Below, one piece after another: positions 1 through 8,699 of a stretch of DNA of 64,000 bases. The translations under genes were made by a program, and so were the position numbers. This stretch comes from Chara braunii (lineage: Eukaryota > Streptophyta > Charophyceae > Charales > Characeae). The DNA is taken from the NCBI GenBank assembly GCA_003427395.1, contig BFEA01000559.1, positions 671,630 through 735,629 of the forward strand. Direction: 5' to 3'. The notes beneath the pieces are model-generated. The model was not told the origin of the DNA and ran no database searches. It saw only the letters and a program-made list of their open reading frames with translations. Numbering within the stretch: the first letter of the stretch is position 1; each line of letters starts with the position of its first letter.

Positions 1-249
1 GTGGACTGGGGCCATGACATGATTTGCCATCCAGGAGTCATCCAGCCCGCGATACAAAAGGGCGAGTGGATCATGGTCGTCGCAGTCCAGGGTGCAGGAT
101 GGGTGTTAATCCCTCGCGAGCCGAAGTCCACTTTCCTCCACCTTGAGAGGATTTCGGTCCTCCAAAAAGTGAGGGCCGAAAATGACACGTTTGCACCCGA
201 TGACTTGTCCGTCGTTTCCACAGTCGGGCGACTATTCAACGAGCTTTAG
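1..249 (+). CDS. Partial open frame at window edge, unknown
   Basis: An 82-codon frame is open from the first base to a TAG at the end, so it may be the tail of an exon that starts outside the window. I recognise no domain. Amino-acid composition is ordinary, with a Trp/Val-rich first half. It could be the end of an exon of the Ulp1-type gene downstream or chance. Only the open frame itself is seen. Confidence 0.2.
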   Translation: MDWGHDMICHPGVIQPAIQKGEWIMVVAVQGAGWVLIPREPKSTFLHLERISVLQKVRAENDTFAPDDLSVVSTVGRLFNEL

Positions 250-484
250 GACAAGTGTTGGTAGGAACTAACAGAGGACTACTACAAGCTCAACACGAGC
301 TTATCAAAGGGCATGGTGGACTGGAAAGTGGCCCCTCCCAGGGGGAGGCACGGGACTTCGGGGGGGGGGGGCACCAGGCGATGGAGGGGACAGGGGTGGC
401 AGTGCGGGGGGTGGCAAAGGAGTCCCACCTAGTGAGGAGGGCGGGTCTTACCGTGGCACCACAACACCGGGAGGCAGCGGTGGT

Positions 485-1685
485 GTGGCGGGTTTTGCTG
501 TTGATCGGCATCTGTCTACTGGCCCCGGGCCGGAGCATGCGAAACAGTCCGCCGACCTCTTGACTTCATTCGTCGGCTCAGCGAGGGAGACGATGGTAGC
601 CTTGGTTGCTCTCAGTAGCCGCTCGGGTGGAACGTTAACGTCCGCCAGGGTCCGAATTACGTCAGTTGAGGTGCCGCCACGGCGGTCCGCCGTGCAGAGC
701 TGGTCAGGGGTGGGGGAGCCAAGCCAGGATCCCACAATTGGCAGTGGTGCGGTGAGGGACGGGAATGCGTCGCTTGAGCGGGACCGGCGACCACTGGGAT
801 TAAAGCAAGAGGCTACAATTGCACGGTTCGACGACACAGAGAAGACGAAGTCTGCCGAGATCCGAACTTCTTCAGGCAGGGGGGGTCGACTAGGGATTGT
901 CGTGCCGTCGGCAGGGGCAGCATGCACGGAGACAAAAGGGCGGCCGTTGGGATTCAACACGGGTTCCGAAGAAGGGGCTAAATTGCATGGAAGGGAAGGA
1001 GAGGAGGAAATGGAGGAAGGAAAGGAAGGGGAAGAAGAGGAGGAAGGAGAGGAAGGGGGAGAAATTGAGCTGATTGAATTGCTTGAAGGAAGAGAGGGTG
1101 CCGAAGGGGACGTGGGTACTGGACACGACGAAGGGGAGGACAGTGAGGACGATGCCGGATCTGTAGAGTCGTCTGACGAGTTCGAACAACTGTACGAAGA
1201 GCATCACGAGGATGATGTCGACGACGATGCCACGACAATGGAGATGGAAACACAGGTGGTTAGCAGCCTTTCTGCAGAGCTTGAAGACTATGAGGCCCAA
1301 CCACTCACGTCTACCGTCGATCTGCAACACCGGTTCGACGAGGTTTCCGTTGCTATGAGCCCATCTAAAGCAAGTCGCCGTATAAGTTTCGAAGAAGTTA
1401 TCGACGGTATCCTCGGCGACCAGCACGTGTCCGCGCATCCATCCACAATGCCTGACGTCGATGACACTAGCAACGTCAAACCTTTTGTGGCAACTGCTGT
1501 CGCTTTCTCGTCGCCGAACTCTCCAGTGTTGCCGGCTACCCTCGCTGGCGGAGGGGAAGGTGAGGTAAGGGAACTGCAACATGTCACGTCCCCAAAAACA
1601 TCTAGGGTCGACACTCAAGCTCTCGACGTGCTCGCTTTACCCACGCCAACTTCACCGACGAAGGAGCAGAGAGAAAAATCGATTG
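485..1685 (+). CDS. Acidic low-complexity exon, 5' part of decayed Ulp1-type gene
   Basis: A long plus-strand frame begins with an alternative GTG here, so the true start is uncertain. From about residue 170 it has a strongly acidic Glu/Asp block (about 60 residues) followed by a Ser/Thr/Pro-rich tail. It closes at a strong 5' splice site (GGTAAG at 1685-1690) before reaching its stop. The exon ends in phase 1, which fits the acceptor TTCTGTTGTACAG ending at 2426, so splicing to the next exon keeps an open frame. The acidic region plus a C-terminal Ulp1 domain resembles Ulp1-bearing transposon or domesticated genes, but that link is inference. The first about 120 residues may be non-coding GC-rich sequence. 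Confidence 0.45.
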
Positions 1686-2426
1686 GTAAGCTGTGAAGAA
1701 CGCCACAGTGTCTGCACGCCCAGGCTTCCGAAAATGAGAGTGCGGCTTCCTTCGTAGTCCGGATGTCGGCGGACTACAATCCGCGCCATACACACGAGGA
1801 TTGTCCACACTATCTGTCGATACGGAAAGTTCCGGATGCCGACATACTACAGCCACCAGTCCTTCCAACTACATCTCATCGGCCTTTCTGTGAGTCAGCC
1901 AGGTTGGTGGTCGCAGGCAGGGAAGACTTCAACGAAAACATAACACTCCATCAAAGGAAGGATCTATCCTTCTACGAAGTTTGTTTTTATTGAAGCATTC
2001 CCTCACAATAGTCTGCCCGGCTAAAAACCTGGCCAACTAAATAGAATAACGTTTTTTTCTTCTCGAAAAGAGTAGTGGTTTAAGTCACTTCGGATCCGCA
2101 CTTCCTATGTCGATGCGTAATGTGGTTAGTCTCTGTGGGAAAAATTCCGCCGAAATCCGAACTTCGGGAATGTTGGTCTTCCGCTTCTGTGACTTGTGCT
2201 GGTTTTCCTTTGTGAAGAGCGGGGGTATCAAGCTCGAATGTGCTAGTCGTTTTGTTTTCCTGCCGCACACACGCACCTCGGTGCTCATGGCCATACAAAA
2301 TCAGGGTTCTATAATTGGAGAGGTCTTGCGTCTTTACGATTATGTGGTTGTCACATTGTCACTTTCGTGGATTCATGTTGGGAAACGTGTATTCATTTTC
2401 CGTTCTGTCCTTTTTCTGTTGTACAG
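1686..2426 (+). other. Predicted intron 1 of Ulp1-type gene
   Basis: GT...AG intron of 741 bp with donor GGTAAG and a pyrimidine-rich acceptor ending in GTACAG. It is phase 1 on both sides. It holds copies of a short motif CCGAAATCCGAACTTC (about 2149-2164), related to sequence at 856-871 and, inverted, at 1757-1775. Confidence 0.45.
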
Positions 2427-2630
2427 GGGTGGGGTCATCTCGAACACGGAGGTCCTCGAAGTATCTGGAATACATATTGCAGAAATTCCCTGGGTTGACG
2501 ACAAAACATAAGGATATGTTGAAGGCATCAGAGGTTGATGTGGAGATCGGAAGGAAGGAGCATGTCATTGCCATTGACGAATGTCTTTTCGTTCTGGTCC
2601 TAGAGAAAGGGACATATCCACGATCTGTCA
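2427..2630 (+). CDS. Exon 2 of Ulp1-type gene
   Basis: A Lys/Arg-rich then Glu/Val-rich frame of about 68 codons, reached from exon 1 in the correct phase. It ends at TCA|GTAGGG (donor at 2631), phase 1, which matches the acceptor CGTTGCAG ending at 2788. The joined frame continues directly into the segment before the protease domain. Splice sites are predicted by eye, so boundaries are tentative. No recognised domain. Confidence 0.4.
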
Positions 2631-2985
2631 GTAGGGGTCAGGCCATGTATGAGAAATACCTAGCAACCCATCGTGCAATGGGGGACAATGCTTAGAACTC
2701 TGTTTCTCACTACCCCACGTGTCCTTTGCTCAATGTTGTGCAGCCTGAGTCACCATACGTGGAACATGAGGGGAAAGATTCGTTGCAGTGACTGCGCCTC
2801 GAAGCTCGCGGGTTTTGGACGGCATTAAACGAGGCTTGGTGCCACCTCACATCGTTCTCTCTATCCTGACCGATGATCAATTGCGAACTGCAGCAAAAGA
2901 TCTCCTCACCCTTTTGTATATCAACGGCAGGGTGAATGATGAGGTGGTCAATTTCTATATTGCGCTATTGGAACAACTATTTCAT

Positions 2986-3107
2986 AAAACGGACATTTTT
3001 TATTTTTTTTACGAAATTGAAAATCCAAACTGCAGCCAAAATTTGATGAAATTTTGGCTACAGTTTGGATTTTCAATTTCGTAAAAAAAATAAAAAATGT
3101 CCGTTTT
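2986..3107. repeat. 122-bp near-perfect palindrome (59-bp arms)
   Basis: Arms 2986-3044 and 3049-3107 are reverse complements with a single mismatch, around a 4-bp loop GATG. The unit starts AAAACGGACATTTT and ends with its complement. It lies inside the Ulp1 reading frame and its length is not a multiple of three. No clear target duplication was found. It looks like a tiny foldback/MITE insertion. Confidence 0.9.
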
Positions 3108-3563
3108 GACGAAATCGCTGTTTGGAGTCGACCGCATGTGCGTCACGTGACATCCGGTCAGGCCTTCAAGTCTTCAACTTTAATTCGTTCTTCTTCAGTA
3201 AATTGCAACTTCAAGGACACGGTGGGGTGGAAAGTTGGGCTAAAAACATAAATCTGCTTCAATACGATATTATCTCTGTTCCTGTCCACAAAGATAATGA
3301 TCACTAGATCCTCCTTCCCGTCAACTTGAGAGATAATGTTCTCGAAATTTTCGATTCGTTTGCTCACGTTGTAGCTAATTCGGCTTTTTACAATAGTGCT
3401 TTCAAGTTGATTGTACAATATTTGGAACGTCAAACGTTAAATAGGCGGTCGGGTAGGAGTTGGAAATCGATAGTAGGAAATGTTGTGGTGGAAGGAGCTC
3501 CAAGACAAGTGGATGAAGCTAGTTGCGGTGTGTTCATGTTGATGTTTGCGACACTGTTGCAAC

Positions 3564-3890
3564 CTGCGTAGCATGGCGAACGTGTTCGCGCCCCTTCATG
3601 TCCGCGCGAGCAGAAACAGCTTGCGAACATTTTTTTTTTTCGTTAAAAATATATATATATTCGGTTTTTTATTTTTAACTCATGATTGGCTACGAATTTG
3701 AACATGACTGCAAGGCAAAAGTTTCTTGTATTGTTATTTTACATAACATATATTTGTTTCAGGTTTTTCTGAGAACCTTTTTTGTTTTTAAATAATTTTT
3801 ATTTTCGCGTTCGGAGGGTTTTGGACTCTTGTTCGCGTTCGGGCGAACATGTTCGCGTTTGCCTCCGAACGCGAACACGGTGCTACGTAG
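3564..3890. mobile_element. hAT-like MITE, CGAAC-type ends
   Basis: Ends are CTGCGTAGCA and TGCTACGTAG (10-bp terminal inverted repeats, one mismatch) flanked by exact 8-bp duplications GTTGCAAC at 3556-3563 and 3891-3898. Eight-bp duplications are the hAT hallmark. Subterminal regions are packed with GAAC/GTTC palindromes (GCGAAC, GAACATGTTCGCG). The AT-rich middle holds the core GGCAAAAGTTTCTTGTATTG... ACATAACATA found in all related elements of this window. No coding capacity. Confidence 0.85.
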
Positions 3891-4250
3891 GTTGCAACGT
3901 GGTGATCAACCACCTTTCAGGTCCTCTTGTAAAGATATCCCACTTATTAGACGACCATTGACATCATTTTGTGGATGCATGACAAATCTCAGCGAGTATG
4001 TGAGTGTGCGGTTCATTATGTAAAGCTCACTAGCATCATGTCTCTTGCATGTACATAGAATCACATGCCTTGTGAGCACCTGCATTACATGTAACCAACA
4101 ACTTTGTTTTCGTACCCAAACATTTTGTGCATGACCATTTAAAGTGCGGATTTCGATCGAAAATAAGTAAAATTTAAAGTTCTTGTGTAATATGACAGGT
4201 GTTGTCGCACAAAACGAACTTGTATGTCAAAATTAATTGGTTGTTACAAT

Positions 4251-4770
4251 ACACCTTGCTCATCACAATTGTAAACAAGTATGGTCCTCGGCACACTTCC
4301 TCATATCGAGCGAGGTGATGGGCGTGCCTATCATTACACTAAGTATTCTAAAAAAGTCCGGATCTCATCAACATCCAAACAATCGTCTCGGGCGAGATGA
4401 TGGTTATGATTGCACAACTTAGAGATAACCTAGTAAAGAAATATATTATCCAATAAGGATTGAATCATGACACCTTGCTCATCACATTTATAAACTTTAC
4501 GTTTAACAAGTACGGATCTCAGCATAGTTCCGCACAGGGTCCAAAATGGGCGTGCCTATCGTTACATTAAGTCTTCTAAACAAGTCCGAATCTCATCGAA
4601 CATCCAAACATATGTCTCAGGAGAGAGGATGGATCTGCATGTACAAAGTTCAATCACGACACCTTGCTCATCTTATTTACAAAGTTCAACAAGTATGGAT
4701 CTCAACGCATTTCCGCATTTAGGGCAAGTGGATGGGCGTGCCTACGTTTCTTAGGCTGTAGCCAAAAATG
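4251..4770 (+). repeat. Diverged tandem repeat, about 190-220 bp x 3
   Basis: Units start near 4251, 4470 and 4660 with ACACCTTGCTCATC and share GATGGGCGTGCCTA and TCCGGATCTCATC/TCCGAATCTCATC blocks. The rest of 4024-4980 shows no supportable gene. Confidence 0.7.
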
Positions 4771-4989
4771 AATTCATTAGAAAGAGGATACAATATAATG
4801 TCATATTTTAATGGATAACATGTTGCTCGTTCCCCTACTCTCTAGGATCAATGTCAACGGGAACATGCTTTCCGCCAGCCACGTATCTGCGTATCTATCT
4901 GGTGTCCTCACACTCTCATCTAAGCGTACGCGAGAGGGATATCAAACCCTAGAGCTCTCTTTCTAGGCTTGACGAGCCTCTTTGCCTTG

Positions 4990-6520
4990 TAAGAATCAAC
5001 GTTTCGTTGTAATAGATACGCCCACCACACGCTTGAATCACTCCTCATCTGCCCATTTGTTTCACAGATCGGTCCTCGCAGCTCTCACTCTGATTATCAA
5101 CTCCACAATCTCACGCCACTTTGACCTAGACAAGTTCCTCCCTATGATCGGGGGAACTGGAATCTCGTCAAATACTTCAATATCTGCGCTCCAGCGAACT
5201 GTCTTCCCTTCTGCCTCTAGGCGTTCCTTCTCAGCTTGTACCAACTTAGCCGCTCTCTTTCAACTGCTCCTATATGGATACCCTCCTGTCCGTCTCCTGG
5301 GCAGGTAAACCCGCACGTCGTACTCATCTAAATCGATGATGAGGTAGGTGAGGACGTATAGGCGCTCATGTTCTATACTGCCTTTCTGAACATACTCATA
5401 CTTAATGAGTTCGTACGACAGTATCTCCTTCCTAGTCCTCTCGTTCAGGTTTCATATCTTTCCATCAATCTCCTTTCTAGTTGGTCCTCGTTTCGCGGAT
5501 GACCTACGCCTCCAACATACCTGTCTAAGGAAGACGATATGCTTGCCCTTCTAGATTCGCCTCTCCTACCTCCATCCGTCTCATACTCTGTAAACCTAAC
5601 GCACCGCGCGTATCTAGGCCCGAAGGTCGACCAGTATCCTCAGAAAGTAAATCAAACCTGCATCTGTGGCGTACTCCTCGCCAGCCTCATCTACCTCCTC
5701 GTCCGATTGGGCGTCCTCCTCACTGGAGTCTACCTAGTCAGGCTCCCATGCCTCCTCATCATCGAGGTCGACCTCGTCAATCGTGCGGTACCCCGGTGCG
5801 CCTATAATCCCGTAGTATCTCGTCAACTGATAGGGGGCTATCAGAGCCTTGCTCCCCCACCACGAGCCTCAATGCTCCATGAAGAGCCGGTCTATCGACG
5901 TGATATACTCATGTCCGGCCCGGAGCTCAATGTCCAACAATTCCCACACGTAGGGTGGCGGCGGATGCCTCCATTCGTAGCCCTCGTTTTTCCAGCCTCC
6001 TGGTGAGCTAGGAGCAATGGACTGGATTAGCTTTATGAGCCGGATCCGCTCGTCTCCTCAGCGGGCCCCTGCAGTCACCAGGCAGTAGTAGATGTAATCA
6101 TTGTAATGGGAGTCAAGATCTCCCCTCGAAAAATGCTCGAGCTCCCTCGTGGTGAGATAGGCCTTAACCAAACCTCTTATCCCGCCGAACACCTCGTCAA
6201 CTACAAACGAGGGGATGGTCGCCCTATATCTGCAGCTAGAGTGTGGGAAAAATGTGTCCCAGACTTCTTGGAGCTCCCCTGTAAGTATACGGGGAGGGTA
6301 CCTGTGGATCCATCCTAACGCGTCCCGCTCCTCCTCGAGCCGGAAAACCTCTATCTCCTCCTGAAGGTATCGGTCTGCCGAGCCGATAATCCCATAGGCT
6401 CCCCACGTCACAAGAGTCAGAGCGACCTTCTTGGCCACTTCTGGACTTAGATACAGGTATGCCTTAACCTCCCCGTAAGCAATCTGTCCCGGACGTCGGC
6501 CGTAAGGTCCTTAGCTGCTC
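4990..6520 (-). pseudogene. Decayed minus-strand reading frame, unknown function
   Basis: Reading leftward from about 6520, one frame continues for roughly 300 codons with only a few stops (at about 6058, 5873, 5731 and 5622), including an uninterrupted 126-codon stretch (6438-6058). The middle contains a Pro/Trp/Glu-rich segment and then an acidic Asp/Glu stretch. A further related open piece, rich in Lys/Glu/Arg, lies at 5244-5062. I recognise no domain. Its position downstream, in the minus sense, of the primer-binding site at 8662-8679 would suit an LTR-retrotransposon ORF, but no pol motifs are visible, so that is only a possibility. Confidence 0.4.
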
Positions 6521-6800
6521 TTTAGCTCCCAGTACATCCAGACTTAGGCGCCATGCTATAGGAGGATCGATCTTCACTTGTACCGGTCGTCGTGCCAGTC
6601 AGTGGGTCGAGAGGGTAGGGTGAATTTGACCAGATCTCCCTCTACGATCTCAGGAGGATCATTCCCCCAGCATCGGTCCACCACGTACTCCTCTACCGCC
6701 AAAGGTGGCCACATCCGTCTACCTGCGCTTTCTACGCCTGTAGAGAGTAAGAGAGGGCAGAAAAGAGGTCTAAAAACTCGATATTATGGAAACATTTTGG

Positions 6801-6850
6801 CAACATCTACCCTCCCCCCCGTTGGGATCGGGTGCGGGACAATGTCCTTA
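6801..6850. repeat. GC-hairpin repeat, copy 1
   Basis: Copy of a motif CCCCCCGTTGGGAT...GGG(T)GCGGGAC..GTCC. The same motif recurs at 7556-7610 and 7751-7807, where it ends in the palindrome GGGACGAGTCCC. The rest of 6530-8660 is AT-rich and shows no gene. Confidence 0.7.
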
Positions 6851-7555
6851 TACGAAAGCTGCCTACCAAGGCACCAAGAAAGGACTAAGCTAATCTAGAT
6901 AGGAAGGGTGTCGAACTCTGGGCTCGAACTAAGCCTACACACATTTCTCTCCAGTTTTTTCGAATACAGGGCGGGTGCTCTATTCGAGGTAATTCGATCT
7001 ACTTGACCCTCGAACACGCTTCTGACCAGCGGAACTCGTTCCGTAGTCAGAAACTCAAAATATAATTAGTAGATACTTTATCACTAATTTTTTAAGCCAC
7101 TTTGATTTTTAAGAAATTTTAAGAATTTTAATTAATAAAAAATCTGAATAAACAAGGAGTAAGCATTGCTTCAACCCCAGTATCTAGGGAAAGTAGACCC
7201 AACTCCACAAGGAAGCTCAAGGCAAGCCCCAACTTTTTTTTGTCTTTTACTTCGATTTATTTTTAAATTATTCGTAATTAATTATCAAAAATAAGATTTA
7301 ATTACAAAAAATTATTTCGGTTCTTTGGAATGGGAAGACAATCTTCGCCTAAAAACAAATGCGCCCACTCAACCTTCTTCATCCTTTTTCAGCAAATTTT
7401 CTTGTATTTTATAAATATTAATTGAAAAAAATCAGAATTGGTTTGAATAACTCATTTTCTTATTTTATTTTTATTAAAGGTTGAATTATATTTAAGTCTG
7501 CCAACTTTTAAGACTTATGGTTGCAGAAAATTATTTAAAGAAATTTTTAAAATTT

Positions 7556-7610
7556 CGGCTGCACGTCGCCTTCCCCCGTTGGGATGGGGTTCGGGACGAG
7601 TCCCTCGAAC
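7556..7610. repeat. GC-hairpin repeat, copy 2
   Basis: CCCCCGTTGGGATGGGGTTC followed by the palindrome GGGACGAGTCCC. It is preceded by an AAATTTCGGC-like element. Confidence 0.75.
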
Positions 7611-7750
7611 AAGGCTATCAGAAGGAAAAATCGAGTAAAATAAATAAAAAATATATAATTGATTTTTAATAAAATTTTATATATTTATTTTAATTTTTAT
7701 CAATTTTATTTATAAAAAAAACAAATTAATTTGAAGAAATTTCTACAAAT

Positions 7751-7807
7751 TTCAGCAACACTTTCCCTCCCCCCCCCGTGGGGATGGGGTTCGGGACGAG
7801 TCCCTTG
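7751..7807. repeat. GC-hairpin repeat, copy 3
   Basis: About 90% like copy 2 over GATGGGGTTCGGGACGAGTC. It again follows an AAATTTCAGC element. Two tandem-like blocks with GCTGCCGAAATTTC at 15427-15552 (complementary sense) may be related. Confidence 0.75.
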
Positions 7808-8661
7808 ATTCGCTGCTGAACGAAAAAAAAATGAAGTAAAATAGATGAAAGGCAAAAAAAAAACAATTTTAATTCGTTTTTAAATATTTATTTTGATTAA
7901 TTTTATTAGCAAAAGTTTGATTGATTCCCTTATCTTCCGCACGTATACCCCATGCGAAGGAAGCCCAAATCTCCTCGATTGTCACCACTCGCAAGATTAA
8001 AGGGGTTAATATAAAATTTAATTCCCAATTTAATCTTATTTATTTACTCTTGTTTTAGGATTTCTCTTAATTAGGGTTTTTCCCAATTAGGGTTTAGGTT
8101 TTTGCGCGCAACGGCACGCACACCGTGAATCCCTGGATTACTGTGAAACGTTTTAGGTGGACTCCTCTTGGTTAAAGTAAAAAGTTATTGGATTACATTC
8201 TTTTATTTTTGTTTCTTTTATTTTAATTAAATTACAAGTAAAATTACAATTTCCCCTTATATTGTTTTTACTTTGTTTCTGTAAGGGGCCGCCGCTTGTA
8301 CAAGCCCGTTTTTCCTGACCAGGGTCTCAAAACGTCGAAAAACATAAATGAGACAACTTTTCCTCAAGCGGGCGTTCCCGAATTCCACTTCTATTTTCTG
8401 TAATTAAAATAAAACAGAAAATAAGATTTTAAGAATAATTAATAAAAAAATAAAGAAAATAGATTATCTCCAATTCTACCCGTTAGATTTTTGTGAACAA
8501 GGTTTGAAAATGTTCGCTTTGATGCAAGTTCAAACTTTGATCTGGAAGCGGCTCGCGCGAAAATGCGCGGATCGGGAGATCAGGTTAATTTGCTCATAGG
8601 TCATCAACTTGCGCACCGCCGTTTGATTGGGGAAGGCCGAGGCCTTGAGGGTGCAGTCCCC

Positions 8662-8679
8662 TCCCCGGCAACGGCGCCA
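8662..8679 (-). other. Putative LTR-retrotransposon primer-binding site (tRNA-Asp type)
   Basis: The minus strand reads TGGCGCCGTTGCCGGGGA, which from established knowledge is the PBS complementary to the 3' end of plant tRNA-Asp, including the CCA. Since CCA is not encoded in eukaryotic tRNA genes, a PBS is a better explanation than a tRNA fragment. The adjoining plus-strand base starts TGGTTGTG at 8680, compatible with an LTR ending CA on the minus strand. I could not identify the second LTR. Confidence 0.55.
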
Positions 8680-8699
8680 TGGTTGTGAGGAAACTCGGG

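Larger units (their letters stand above)
2789..4023 (+). pseudogene. Ulp1/SENP-like (peptidase C48) domain, disrupted
   Basis: This is the C-terminal SUMO-protease-like domain. The opening motif VNDEVVNFYIALL (about 2929-2967) matches the family's W-L-x-D-x-V-I/V-N-F-Y signature with Trp replaced by Arg. Downstream come FNSFFFSKL, INLLQYD, the catalytic His (3302-3304), Asp in IFDSF (3353-3355), Gln (3506-3508) and the nucleophile motif SCGVF (Cys 3524-3526). Three lesions are visible. A 122-bp palindrome (2986-3107) interrupts and shifts the frame. TAG at 3305-3307 sits where the family has the Trp following His. A MITE at 3564-3890 supplies a premature stop; the original frame resumes after it and runs to TAA at 4021-4023. 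Ulp1 domains are frequent passengers of plant and algal DNA transposons, so this may be transposon-derived. Confidence 0.75.

Noticed and set aside
890-1618. 242-codon minus-strand frame opposite the acidic exon
   Set aside because: It is the mirror of the Glu-rich region (Phe/Leu/Ser runs) and lacks the splice support of the plus-strand frame.
8055-8100. Telomere-like TTAGGGTTT words
   Set aside because: Just two words, no tandem array; compatible with chance or a telo-box but not a telomere.
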